Below, piece after piece: positions 16,483 through 25,124 of a stretch of 64,000 bases of DNA; the first letter of the stretch is position 1, and each line of letters opens with the position of its first letter. The stretch comes from Pedobacter ghigonis. GTDB taxonomy: Bacteria > Bacteroidota > Bacteroidia > Sphingobacteriales > Sphingobacteriaceae. The stretch is taken from contig NZ_CAESCM010000001.1 of assembly GCF_903166585.1 (NCBI RefSeq), positions 441,079-505,078 of the forward strand, read 5' to 3'. Below the pieces are notes generated by a model that saw only the letters and a program-made list of their open reading frames with translations, did not search any database and had not been told where the DNA came from. The translations under genes and the position numbers were made by a program.

Positions 16483-18664
16483 GTTCGAGCTGGTTTTTAA
16501 TTAGCCTGTAATATTCCCCTTTTTTAGCCACCAAGGCTGCATGGTTACCTTCTTCAACAACCTTTCCTTTATCCAGCACCACAATTTTATCGGCATGTTT
16601 TACTGTCGATAAACGATGAGCAATAACGATTGCTGTTTTCCCTTTAAAAAACTGCTCCAGGTTTTCGATAATGATTTTTTCATTGTTGGCATCGAGCGCA
16701 CTGGTCGCTTCATCGAAGAAAATAAAATCGGGCGATTTATAAACTGCCCTTGCAATAAACAGCCTTTGTTTCTGGCCACCACTAATGCCTACCCCTTCGT
16801 TACCAATTTTGGTATTATAACTTAAAGGCAAACTTTCAATAAAATCTTTAATGTTGGCAATCTCAATTGCCTTCCTTAGTTTTTGTTTATCCACGGTTTC
16901 TTCACCAATAGCGATGTTATTGGCAATAGTATCGTTAAATACATACCCTTCTTGCATTACTACCCCGCAGTGGTCGCGCCAAAGCCTCGAGGAGATATTT
17001 TTCATATCGGTATTACCGATTTTCACCTCACCGGTATTCGGATCGTAAAACTTCATCAATAATTTTAACAGCGTAGTTTTCCCGCTACCACTGGCACCCA
17101 CTATGGCTGTTGTTTTCTGATATGGAATGGAGAGGTTCAGGTTTTCGAACACAAAAGCATCAGAACCAGTGTACCTGAACGACACATTGTTAAGCGCTAT
17201 ATCGTTTTGCGGAATTTCAGTTACATACTGTTCTTCATGGCTATCCTCATCTTCTTTATCGTGAATTTCACCTAATCGTTCTAAAGAAATTTTGGCATCC
17301 TGACTCTGTTTAATAAATTCAATGAGTTGCATGAGTGGGCTATTCAGTTGTCCGATAATGTATTGAACTGAAAGCATCATACCCAGCGTTAGGTTTCCAG
17401 TTAACACCAGTTTGGCTGCAAGAAAGCTCACCAGGATATCTTTCATCTGATTGATAAAGTTCCCACCTACCGATTGCCACTGTTCTAAGGAAAGTGATTT
17501 AATCTGCACTTTGAACAGCTTCACCTGCAAAAATTCCCAACCCCAGCGTTTTTGCCTTTCGGCATTATGCATTTTTATTTCCTGCATGCCATTAATGAGC
17601 TCAATTACCTTGCTCTGCTCTTGCGAAACCTGCGAAAACCTTTTGTAATCCAGTTCTTTTCTTTTCTTCAGGAAAAAGCTGATCCACACTATGTACACTA
17701 TCGCGCCAGTTAGGTAAACCAAAAACAAGCGGTAGTCGTAGCACAGCAATACAATACTAAAAATGATCAGATTAACCAGCGAGAAGAGCGTATTGAGCGA
17801 TGAATTGGTTAACAGTTGCTCAATGCGGTGGTGATCGTTAATGCGCTGCATAATATCCCCGGTCATTCTGGTATCAAAGAAACTGATCGGCAGTTTCATT
17901 AGCTTGATAAAAAAATCGGAGATAATGGATATGTTTATCCGGGTAGAAAGATGCAATAAAATCCAGCTGCGAATAACTTCAATGCCTGTTTTGCCAATAA
18001 AGAGCATTACCTGTGCCAGCAAAATCAGGTAAATAAAATTGAGGTCCTGGTTTTGAATACCCACATCTACAATGCTCTGGGTAAGAAAAGGGAAAACCAG
18101 CGACAATAAACTGCCAGCCAGCAGACCAATTGCCAATTGAAAAATCAGCGATTTATACTTAAAAAGATATTTGGAAAGGAAAGAAAAACTGGTTTTCTTT
18201 TCTGATTCGTTAAATTCATCTTTAAAAAAAGCCGGGGTAGTTTCTAAAACAAGCGCAATGCCTTCTTCTGTATCTTCCCTGGCATTTTCGCCTATCCAGC
18301 TTTTAATAAATTCTGTTTTAGTGTAAGTAATCAAACCATGTGCAGGGTCTGACACGTAAACCTTTCCAACCTTATCAATTTTGTAAACCACAACAAAATG
18401 GTTTTTGTTCCAGTGCACCATGCATGGCAAAGGAACTTCGGCTGTTAAGGTATTGAAATCGATTTGAACACCTAAAGTCCTGAAGCCTAAGTTTTCTGCT
18501 GCATTGCTTAAACCCTGCAAACCACTTCCTTCCCGTGTGGTTTCTGCCAGATCGCGGATTTGCTGCAAGGGAATATTCTGCCCGTAGTATTTGCTAATAA
18601 TACGCAGACAGGTTGGACCACAGTCTTTAGAGTCGGGTTGTTTGTAGAACGGAAAATTTTTCAT
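16472..18664 (-). CDS. C39-peptidase-containing ABC exporter (PCAT)
   Basis: The 730-aa protein has three parts. A C39 leader peptidase occupies about 1-135, with the catalytic triad visible as Cys15 (KDCGPTCL), His89 (HWNKNHF) and Asp106 (VSDPAHG). A six-helix membrane domain lies at about 165-450. The nucleotide-binding domain carries Walker A GASGSGKT, signature ISGGQKQR, Walker B FIFFDEATSALD and the switch IAHR. Such proteins cleave precursors after a double glycine and export the core. The three precursors in this cluster all carry a GG site, so they are its likely substrates. It starts 1 nt after the SPASM maturase stop. Confidence 0.94.
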   Translation of the reverse strand: MKNFPFYKQPDSKDCGPTCLRIISKYYGQNIPLQQIRDLAETTREGSGLQGLSNAAENLGFRTLGVQIDFNTLTAEVPLPCMVHWNKNHFVVVYKIDKVGKVYVSDPAHGLITYTKTEFIKSWIGENAREDTEEGIALVLETTPAFFKDEFNESEKKTSFSFLSKYLFKYKSLIFQLAIGLLAGSLLSLVFPFLTQSIVDVGIQNQDLNFIYLILLAQVMLFIGKTGIEVIRSWILLHLSTRINISIISDFFIKLMKLPISFFDTRMTGDIMQRINDHHRIEQLLTNSSLNTLFSLVNLIIFSIVLLCYDYRLFLVYLTGAIVYIVWISFFLKKRKELDYKRFSQVSQEQSKVIELINGMQEIKMHNAERQKRWGWEFLQVKLFKVQIKSLSLEQWQSVGGNFINQMKDILVSFLAAKLVLTGNLTLGMMLSVQYIIGQLNSPLMQLIEFIKQSQDAKISLERLGEIHDKEDEDSHEEQYVTEIPQNDIALNNVSFRYTGSDAFVFENLNLSIPYQKTTAIVGASGSGKTTLLKLLMKFYDPNTGEVKIGNTDMKNISSRLWRDHCGVVMQEGYVFNDTIANNIAIGEETVDKQKLRKAIEIANIKDFIESLPLSYNTKIGNEGVGISGGQKQRLFIARAVYKSPDFIFFDEATSALDANNEKIIIENLEQFFKGKTAIVIAHRLSTVKHADKIVVLDKGKVVEEGNHAALVAKKGEYYRLIKNQLELGN

Positions 18665-18665
18665 T

Positions 18666-19748
18666 CTATTCTGACCAGATTTTGTTAAAGGTTTTGGATA
18701 ATTTATCCTTATTTATTGTACAGCCAGATGCAGAAACAGTTATTCCCGAATCTTTTAAATTGAGATAACCTTCTTCATTATTCCATTTAGAGATGTAAGG
18801 ATTATAAACACATTCAAAATGATGAAACCAATGTTCAGCTTCTTTTTGAGGTACACGTGTATCGGTACACATATACCTAAATTCGCAATGCTGGCAAACA
18901 AGAATTTGTTTCTTATTGAGGTTTCCAAGCTCCAAAAATGGTTTGCTATTAATTGTTTGATGAAATTCATCAAAACTCATTGAATTAATATTGCCAAAAC
19001 TTTGTAGGTTATTAAGGCCGTTTTTAATATTGCCGCTTTGGTCAATATATATTTTCCCGTTGTAATACGAGTGTTTGTTATAAGCTTCCAGAAAAAAATC
19101 CTGATTTACAAACAATTTATCTACAGTTAGCAGCTGTTGGTAACGCTCCAAATTTTCAGTAAAAAAATTATAGTAAATATTATCTTTCAGCTTTGTTTGC
19201 GGCTTATCTACCCCAAAAATATTAACTGAAAATATGGCCGGTTGCCGGGCTAATTTCCCCTCATATTTATCAAGGATCTTTGCATCAAATTTTTCGATAT
19301 AAAGATATATACCATCAATTTCCAGATGGACAAATGACTCAATCACATTGATGAGTTCATCGTTTATTTGCGGCGAAATGATGCTTAAGTTTTGAAGGTG
19401 ATTTTGATTAATAAAATCAACAAAATTATGACCTATGTTAACATGCACTACAGCATGTGTTAGCTCGTTTGTCTGATGTAACGCTTTCGATATTTTCGGA
19501 AACCTCTTCTTTTCTTGAGTAGAGGCAACCTCAAAAATAATCTCTAAATCTAAAAGAAAGTCAATCAGTTCGCTGCGCTCAGATTGATCAGAAATTCTGT
19601 TAAAATTTATAAAGCCATCGGTGTTTAAAATATGATAATGCGCTTTTGAAATAAAATGATAGTCTTTACGGCCCAAATCGTAAATGATAGCCCTGTTAAA
19701 CCCAATTACCGGAATACACAGTTGGTTGCGAAGGTATAATTTGATCAT
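18666..19748 (-). CDS. gwsS: Grasp-with-spasm SPASM-domain peptide maturase
   Basis: The 360-aa protein matches the SPASM partner of grasp-with-spasm systems. It lacks the radical-SAM CxxxCxxC motif but keeps a C-terminal cysteine cluster for an auxiliary Fe-S site (LVCQHCEFRYMCTDTR, then HFECVYNPY and SGCTINK). The N-terminal part is a peptide-recognition-like region (RAIIYDLGRKDYHFISK). It sits between the ATP-grasp maturase and the exporter. Its ATG overlaps the stop of a 53-aa ORF (ATGA), so translation is coupled to that small ORF. The modification it contributes is not established from sequence. Confidence 0.88.
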   Translation of the reverse strand: MIKLYLRNQLCIPVIGFNRAIIYDLGRKDYHFISKAHYHILNTDGFINFNRISDQSERSELIDFLLDLEIIFEVASTQEKKRFPKISKALHQTNELTHAVVHVNIGHNFVDFINQNHLQNLSIISPQINDELINVIESFVHLEIDGIYLYIEKFDAKILDKYEGKLARQPAIFSVNIFGVDKPQTKLKDNIYYNFFTENLERYQQLLTVDKLFVNQDFFLEAYNKHSYYNGKIYIDQSGNIKNGLNNLQSFGNINSMSFDEFHQTINSKPFLELGNLNKKQILVCQHCEFRYMCTDTRVPQKEAEHWFHHFECVYNPYISKWNNEEGYLNLKDSGITVSASGCTINKDKLSKTFNKIWSE

Positions 19749-19906
19749 ATCGGGGATTTAAAGTATAGGTCAAGCTGTAAGCTATTGGTACGGTAAATTT
19801 TAGAAATCCTTGTTTTAATAAGGTATGTAGGCTTAGGCTTTTTTACCAATGATTTTATGTGCAATGGTGCTTGTCCGGTAGCTATGAGGTCTTTTATTTT
19901 TTTCAT
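19745..19906 (-). CDS. Small 53-aa ORF coupled to gwsS
   Basis: An ATG at 19906-19904 opens a 53-codon frame reading MKKIKDLIATGQAPLHIK, then VKKPKPTYLIKTR and a C-terminus DLYFKSPI. Its TGA overlaps the gwsS ATG (ATGA). The gap between gwsG and gwsS would otherwise be an odd 216-nt space inside a tight operon. The frame stays open upstream to the gwsG end, but ATG occurs only here. The product is very basic, with no GG leader and no signal peptide, so it is unlike the precursors. It may be a small accessory or chaperone protein, or a leader ORF for gwsS translation. I do not recognise a family. Confidence 0.5.
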   Translation of the reverse strand: MKKIKDLIATGQAPLHIKSLVKKPKPTYLIKTRISKIYRTNSLQLDLYFKSPI

Positions 19907-19964
19907 CGGTTTTATTGATATGGTTAATTCAAGTGAATGTGCATGGGTTCTTTTCTGATAAAAA

Positions 19965-20897
19965 TTAAAGTGCCAGTGCTATCTCTTTCTCCAAATTGTA
20001 ATTACAAGGGGTTGATACCATGCCAAATTGGCCAACAGGATTTAAGTCTAAAAAGTAATACTGGGCGTCATCACTAGAATAAATCACATCAAACGACGCA
20101 CAGTTAAGGCCGTATGCATCAAGCATTTTTTTTAACTTTTTTTCGTATGTTTTTTCAAAGGTATACGGCGCAACCCGGTTTGGTTTTTCTCTATCATAAT
20201 TTCTGAAATCTATATTGGTATTGCTGTTGTTTTGAGAGAATATGGCCATGGCGTAAAATCTGCCATTGAGGTAAAAAACCCTGATCTCATAAGCTTTCGG
20301 AATAGCCTGTTGAAAAAAAGTGGGTACAAATTGTTCTGGGAGGGTATCAATATCTTCACGATTAACCATGGAGGTATAGGCCATGTGCGAAAAATCATCC
20401 TCATCTTGCAACGAAAACGGTGTGCTAATGGGCTTGGAAATAATCTGTTTTTTTTGCTCAAAAAAATTAGCAACTGCGTTTTTACAACCTGTAACTAAGT
20501 ATTCAGGGGCTAAAACGTCATAGTGCCGACAAAGATCCATTAAATATAGTTTGTTGATGTCGCTGTTTTTGATTTTGTTTACCGAAGGAATTTTATCCAG
20601 CCTATGATAAAAATATTCTATCAGCGCGGTATGCTCAACACGTAAGTAGTCTTTAATTAAGGCGTTCTTAAATTTAGCAAAAAGATCCACCCCACCCCTT
20701 CTGTACCACATTTTGGTAATTTGACTGCCCAAAACCATTTCCCCATTTATGGCGATGGCAAAATCTGACGAAGTAAGCCAAAGCAGTTCAAATAAGGTAT
20801 CCTCATTGATTCTAATAAAAGGCTTTTTGAGCCGTATAAGCCAGCTGATTACAGAACTGGTAGAATAATCGCTGTTAATGGAGAATATTAGTATCAC
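19965..20897 (-). CDS. gwsG: Grasp-with-spasm ATP-grasp peptide maturase
   Basis: The 310-aa protein is an ATP-grasp ligase of the graspetide type, related to MvdC/MvdD. Visible features are the N-terminal pre-ATP-grasp strand (MILIFSINSDYSTS), the basic KMWYRRGG segment, EIRVFYLNGRFYAMAIFS, and the metal-binding C-terminal motif FLDLNPVGQF. Enzymes of this group form ester or amide cross-links between Ser/Thr/Lys and Asp/Glu side chains of a precursor peptide. All three precursors nearby carry both kinds of residue in their cores. It lies 152 nt after the third precursor, with a hairpin in between. Confidence 0.9.
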   Translation of the reverse strand: MILIFSINSDYSTSSVISWLIRLKKPFIRINEDTLFELLWLTSSDFAIAINGEMVLGSQITKMWYRRGGVDLFAKFKNALIKDYLRVEHTALIEYFYHRLDKIPSVNKIKNSDINKLYLMDLCRHYDVLAPEYLVTGCKNAVANFFEQKKQIISKPISTPFSLQDEDDFSHMAYTSMVNREDIDTLPEQFVPTFFQQAIPKAYEIRVFYLNGRFYAMAIFSQNNSNTNIDFRNYDREKPNRVAPYTFEKTYEKKLKKMLDAYGLNCASFDVIYSSDDAQYYFLDLNPVGQFGMVSTPCNYNLEKEIALAL

Positions 20898-21004
20898 GAA
20901 ACTCGATTTTATAATTTTTATAGCTTATTCAGCCACTTATGTTTTACCAATTGTTTTTATTTGCGCAGTAATGATTTCCGGGTTGTACTTTAAGTTTTTA
21001 ATGT

Positions 21005-21034
21005 AACCATCGAGCTTATTATCGCCCGATGGTT
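21005..21034 (-). terminator. Hairpin between precursor genes and maturation genes
   Basis: AACCATCG (21005-21012) pairs with CGATGGTT (21027-21034), a perfect 8-bp stem with a 14-nt loop. It lies 15 nt after the third precursor stop. There is no long T run on the minus strand, so partial termination or RNA processing is more likely than full termination. That would give more precursor than enzyme mRNA. Confidence 0.55.
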
Positions 21035-21049
21035 AATTAATCTAATGAA

Positions 21050-21247
21050 TTAAACCTGCCATGATGAAGAAGCAGGATAGCCGATTGTTTGGCCCTGATC
21101 ATTATACATGGTTGTTGTTTTGTCTGCACAATGATCTCCATAGGTATATTGGGTACATAATGCGCTTGTGCCCATAGCGCGGCCACCGTTAACCTGGCTG
21201 TCATTTAGGGCTATTCTTTTTTCGAGCAATTTTTTACTGTTTTTCAT
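21050..21247 (-). CDS. Grasp-with-spasm precursor peptide 3
   Basis: This 65-aa peptide has the shared leader MKNSKKLLEKRIALNDSQ followed by VNGG, a double-glycine cleavage site at residues 22-23. The core (about 42 aa) is rich in Thr, Tyr, Asp and Cys (ALCTQYTYGDHCADKTTTMY). It ends in SSSWQV. The leader matches the other two precursors, while the core is unrelated to theirs. It is the last precursor before the maturase gwsG and should be modified by GwsG/GwsS and cleaved by the C39 exporter. Confidence 0.88.
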   Translation of the reverse strand: MKNSKKLLEKRIALNDSQVNGGRAMGTSALCTQYTYGDHCADKTTTMYNDQGQTIGYPASSSWQV

Positions 21248-21269
21248 ATTTTTAATTTTTTAAGAATGG

Positions 21270-21470
21270 TTATGGGCAGTTTGTGAAAAAACATTCTTCA
21301 ACCAGTACGTTACCATCGGTCCTTACTTCGGAATTGGTTACCGTACAACCATGTTGATTGGTATAGGTATGGTTTACGTTTTTATAAGTCTCGCCTGAAG
21401 CACGTCCACCACTAATTTGGCTATTCTTTAGTTCGATTTTTTTCTCGAACAATTTGTTGCTGTTTTTCAT
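21270..21470 (-). CDS. Grasp-with-spasm precursor peptide 2
   Basis: This 66-aa peptide begins MKNSNKLFEKKIELKNSQ and has the GG site at residues 22-23 (ISGG). The core is RASGETYKNVNHTYTNQHG, then CTVTNSEVRTDGNVLVEECF, then FTNCP. It carries many Thr and several Glu/Asp for ATP-grasp cross-links, plus four Cys. It ends 23 nt before precursor 3. A small hairpin with a T run lies upstream (21519-21541), so it may be expressed separately from precursor 1. Confidence 0.88.
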   Translation of the reverse strand: MKNSNKLFEKKIELKNSQISGGRASGETYKNVNHTYTNQHGCTVTNSEVRTDGNVLVEECFFTNCP

Positions 21471-21518
21471 TTTCTTTTTGGTTAAGTTTTATACATTTTA
21501 GATTGACAGCTTTTAAAA

Positions 21519-21541
21519 ACCTGAAACCCTCAAACTCAGGT
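21519..21541 (-). terminator. Terminator-like hairpin after precursor 1
   Basis: On the minus strand ACCTGA (21541-21536) pairs with TCAGGT (21524-21519), followed by TTTTTAAAA. It lies about 90 nt beyond the precursor 1 stop. Confidence 0.6.
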
Positions 21542-21632
21542 CTCGATAGCTTTGATATATTTTGTCATCAACGCTAAACTAACTGATATTCAAGAGATCT
21601 GATTTTGTGTCAATTTTTAAAATAAGCAGGTA

Positions 21633-21836
21633 TTATTTTCCTGTTAGTGTAGGATTGAAACCTATTGGTACATTAGTGCCGGGTTGGTCAAAACCAATGT
21701 CGGTGCAACTATCAGGGTTTTCTCTTGTTCCTGTTTCTGCTACGGATACCTGGTTGCTGTAGCCAAGTTTACCACCATTAATTTGGCAATCTTTTAAGTT
21801 GATTCTTTTTTCGAATAAACTTTTGCTTGTTTTCAT
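21633..21836 (-). CDS. Grasp-with-spasm precursor peptide 1
   Basis: I choose the ATG at 21836 (MKTSKSLFEKRINLKDCQ), which aligns with the other leaders; an in-frame ATG two codons earlier adds MI. The GG site is at residues 22-23 (INGG). The core contains Thr, Ser, Asp and Glu and a proline/glycine-rich tail: SVAETGTRENPDSCTDIGF, then NVPIGFNPTLTGK. It is the first gene of the RiPP cluster and is divergent from the LytS-like kinase gene. Its core shares no clear similarity with the other two, which suggests different final products. Confidence 0.87.
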   Translation of the reverse strand: MKTSKSLFEKRINLKDCQINGGKLGYSNQVSVAETGTRENPDSCTDIGFDQPGTNVPIGFNPTLTGK

Positions 21837-21842
21837 AATCAT

Positions 21843-22208
21843 AAAATTTAAAATTGATAGATAATTTTCGCCATCTCACCCTGACGATTTGGGGTTTATA
21901 GTAGATCGTTGTTAAACCCGAAGAAGCCATTTGGCTTACTCCTGTTAAATAAAATTAGAGGGAAGTGATAATTCTCACAAGCGAGATTTTATATTTGAGG
22001 TATCAATCCCAATATTCGTGGCCTTTGCACTGATATCTGTTAAAAACGCTCTTTTTATGCCCCAATTTCAAATATGAAACTAAATGCTACGGATATGGAA
22101 CGGAAACAGGTGAATATGCATTAGCTGTTTTTGGCAAAAAAGCTTTGGCTATATTTAAAAACCAGACCTGGGTATCACAAAAATGAATAAATAATTGTCT
22201 CTATACTT
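21843..22208. other. Divergent intergenic region, RiPP cluster / sensor kinase
   Basis: This 366-nt gap holds no convincing gene. A perfect plus-strand -7 box TATATTTG lies at 21990-21997, but no TTTG is seen at standard spacing upstream, so the kinase promoter is uncertain. No minus-strand CAAAnnTA box is evident for precursor 1, which hints at an alternative sigma factor or an activator. LytTR regulators bind paired direct repeats; I could not identify a clear pair by eye. Confidence 0.5.
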
Positions 22209-24149
22209 ATGCTTTTTCAGTTGCTACAAACATTTAAATCCATAAATATCAAATCCTTTCTAACTGGCTTTTTCTGTTTATCCCTCTTGTTTACCAGTGC
22301 TTGCAAACAGGAAAAAAAGCAGCAAAACCAGAATAATACCCAGGCACAAAATACGGGCAACACCGATTTCCTCGGGCAAATTATTGCCATGGATACCCTG
22401 CCTCCAAACGAATATAAAAAAGCTGTTTACAGGGCAGACAGCCTTTTAAATTTTTCACCAAATGAAGCAGATGCTCCATTCGGGTATTATTTCAGGGCGA
22501 GGAGGCTGATCCTTGAAAAGCATTCGGACAGCGCCAGGGCTATTTATAAATTTATGGACAGCAAGGGCAAAAATCCTGAAACTGATTTATTAATGGATTA
22601 CAGCATTTTAAGCAGTCAAACCAATGGCGGTGCGGCGATAAATGCCAGCTTAATGAAGCAAACCTTAGCAAAAATAGAAAAGGCAGAACAGTTAAAAAGC
22701 AGAATCACTTACCTGTTTTATGATTTGCTGGCTAAAGTTTATTATCAAAACGATAATCCAAAACAAGCATTGGGCTATGCAACCCGGTATTACAACACCC
22801 ATCCATATAAAAGGCACCGGGTAATTCAGCAAAGGTATTTCGACATTTCGTTTTTGCTGGCTACCAAGATGGACGATTATAATAAAATGATCTTTTATAA
22901 CAACAAAGCGCGTGTGCTGGCCAAAAGTATTAACGATAGCCTGGCGCTGGCCCGTACTTACGATAATGAAGCGCAAATTTACGACCGCCAGGGCCAGTTT
23001 GCGAAATCGCTTGCCAGCAGCAAAATATATTTCAACTATCTAAAAAGCACCAACAACCTTAATGATATTGCTTTCAATAACCTGGCCACCAGTTTTGAGC
23101 ACAACCAGATGCCCGATTCTGCCATTTACTATTACCGCCAGGGGATTGCCTTCGAAAAAAAGAACCCATCGGGAAGAAGAAAAAATATGTTTTATAACGG
23201 CCTCATTAGTGCCTATAAAAACAAAGGTGCCTATGCCGAAGCACTGGAAGCTGCAGATTCTGCCTACAGCATGGAAATTCGCGATATTTCGGCCATTGAT
23301 GCTGTAAAAATTGCCGAACTGCACGAGAAATATCAGGCAGAAAAAAAAGACAGGAACATCACCGAGCTAAATAGCCGGAACGAATTGTATCAAAAAATCA
23401 TTACCCAGCAAAGGTGGACCTTAGCCCTGGCCCTTTTTGTGTTTTTAGGCGTGCTTTCTCTTCTGTTTATTATTTACCGGCAACAAAGGCTAAAGGGACG
23501 AAATATCCTGCTGGCCTCAGAGAATAAGCGGTTAAATATCGAACAGAAATTACTGCAGGTACAGCTTAACCCACATTTTATTTTTAATGCCATTGCCAAT
23601 CTGCAGGGGCTCATATCATCTGGCGATTCGAAAGAAGCAGTTCGTTACCTGAGTACCTTTTCTAAATTATTGCGTAATGTACTCGAACAGAATACGAAAG
23701 AATTTATTGAATTAGATGAAGAAATAGCCTCATTGCATAATTATCTGCAACTGCAACAAATGCGCTTTACCGGTCTGTTCGATTACCAGATCACTGTTAA
23801 TCACTTGCAGCTCGAAAACGTTCTGATTCCGCCTATGCTTATACAACCTTTTGTAGAAAACGCAATCGAACATGGCTTCAGGAATATCGCTTATCATGGT
23901 AATCTGGCCATTACTTTCGCAACAGCACAGAATCAATTACTGATTACCGTAGATGATAACGGATGTGGGGTAAGTGCCAAGGCAGCGGTACAAACAAAAA
24001 AATCGCTGGCACAGGTTATTTTAAAAGAACGGCTCGATGTACTTTTCAATTCGGCCAACCAGCAGGCAGGTTTCGAACTTGAAGATAAAAGCGATAAGGG
24101 TGGCCGGGGTGTAAGGATAAAAATTAACATACCGTTGGTTAAAGATTAG
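22209..24149 (+). CDS. LytS-like sensor histidine kinase with TPR sensor
   Basis: The 646-aa protein begins with a lipoprotein-like signal (LFTSACKQ, Cys32), so the N-terminus may be lipid-anchored or cleaved. TPR-type helices fill about 60-385, followed by a transmembrane helix near 400-422. The LytS-type His_kinase domain reads LQVQLNPHFIFNAIANLQG, where the His is the phospho-acceptor. A HATPase domain follows (PPMLIQPFVENAIEHGFRN, ITVDDNGCG). The response regulator gene begins 11 nt later, so they form a pair. Adjacent to the RiPP precursors, this pair is a good candidate for their regulator. Confidence 0.9.
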   Translation: MLFQLLQTFKSINIKSFLTGFFCLSLLFTSACKQEKKQQNQNNTQAQNTGNTDFLGQIIAMDTLPPNEYKKAVYRADSLLNFSPNEADAPFGYYFRARRLILEKHSDSARAIYKFMDSKGKNPETDLLMDYSILSSQTNGGAAINASLMKQTLAKIEKAEQLKSRITYLFYDLLAKVYYQNDNPKQALGYATRYYNTHPYKRHRVIQQRYFDISFLLATKMDDYNKMIFYNNKARVLAKSINDSLALARTYDNEAQIYDRQGQFAKSLASSKIYFNYLKSTNNLNDIAFNNLATSFEHNQMPDSAIYYYRQGIAFEKKNPSGRRKNMFYNGLISAYKNKGAYAEALEAADSAYSMEIRDISAIDAVKIAELHEKYQAEKKDRNITELNSRNELYQKIITQQRWTLALALFVFLGVLSLLFIIYRQQRLKGRNILLASENKRLNIEQKLLQVQLNPHFIFNAIANLQGLISSGDSKEAVRYLSTFSKLLRNVLEQNTKEFIELDEEIASLHNYLQLQQMRFTGLFDYQITVNHLQLENVLIPPMLIQPFVENAIEHGFRNIAYHGNLAITFATAQNQLLITVDDNGCGVSAKAAVQTKKSLAQVILKERLDVLFNSANQQAGFELEDKSDKGGRGVRIKINIPLVKD

Positions 24150-24160
24150 CTCAAAAACAT

Positions 24161-24907
24161 ATGAAAATCTACATACTCGAAGATGAGGCGCACATTATGC
24201 AGCACATTTTACAGATTGTAAACAAGCTCAGCGCTTTCCAGATTGTTGGCCATTCGGGCGAAGTAGCCAGGGCAGCTACCGAAATACCTTTGCTAAAGCC
24301 AGAGGTGATCCTGGCTGATATCAGGCTAAAGGATGGCGATAGTTTCAGTTTGTTTAACGATATCGGAATGGAAGATTTTCAGGTTATTTTCCTTACCGCT
24401 TACGATCAATACGCCATACAGGCGCTGAATATGGGAGCCTTTGCCTACCTGTTAAAACCGGTTGATGAAATATCGCTTGGTGAAGTATTGGGAAAATACC
24501 TGCGCCAACGTGAGCAGGAACAGTTTGATAGGCAACAACTGGAAATTGCCCGCGACCATTACCTGGCTCAGGGCGTTAAAGGCATCAAAAGGATTGCATT
24601 GAAAAGCCTCGAGTATATTGAGATCGTAGATCTGGATGATATCATCTACTGCAAAAGCGACAAAGGCTACACCACATTTTGCTTGAAAGATAAACGCGAA
24701 GTAGTGGTTTCAAAAGGTCTTAAAGAATACGAAAACATGCTCGCATTTTCCGGTTTTCTGCGTTGCCATCAATCCTACCTGATTAATTTCCAATATGTAA
24801 AAAAATATTACCGCGAAGGAATGCTGCTCATGGAAAACGGCGAAAAAATACCTGTTTCGAGCCGAAAGAAAGAGGAGGTATACCGGTACCTGCAAAATAT
24901 TGCCTAG
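24161..24907 (+). CDS. LytTR-family response regulator
   Basis: The 248-aa protein has a receiver domain at about 1-120: acidic pocket ILEDEAH, phospho-Asp in VILADIRLKDGD at about residue 49, and a conserved Lys in YLLKPVDE. The C-terminal LytTR DNA-binding domain (about 145-245) reads IVDLDDIIYCKSDKGYTTF, GFLRCHQSYLINFQYVKKY and IPVSSRKKEEV. It is the cognate partner of the kinase just upstream. Likely targets are the divergent RiPP precursors or the downstream propeller/outer-membrane genes, which is an inference from position. Confidence 0.93.
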   Translation: MKIYILEDEAHIMQHILQIVNKLSAFQIVGHSGEVARAATEIPLLKPEVILADIRLKDGDSFSLFNDIGMEDFQVIFLTAYDQYAIQALNMGAFAYLLKPVDEISLGEVLGKYLRQREQEQFDRQQLEIARDHYLAQGVKGIKRIALKSLEYIEIVDLDDIIYCKSDKGYTTFCLKDKREVVVSKGLKEYENMLAFSGFLRCHQSYLINFQYVKKYYREGMLLMENGEKIPVSSRKKEEVYRYLQNIA

Positions 24908-24929
24908 CGGATGTCAGGCTGTTTACTTT

Positions 24930-24965
24930 AAGCGTTCTCCTCAAAATGGAGAACGCTTTTTTTAT
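24930..24965 (+). terminator. Rho-independent terminator
   Basis: AAGCGTTCTCC (24930-24940) pairs with GGAGAACGCTT (24948-24958), followed by a T run. The 9-bp core of the stem recurs in the terminator at 29225. Confidence 0.92.
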
Positions 24966-25124
24966 GGATAGCGCTCGAAAACTAGCCTGCCTTTATCGAT
25001 TAATTCAGACAAACCTTTTTAAACCTTAAAAAATGTTAAATCTAAACCCAGCGGCTTGTAGATAACTTATTTTATAGTTATTATTGTTAACCGCAATTGC
25101 GGCACACCAAATCTAAACACACTT

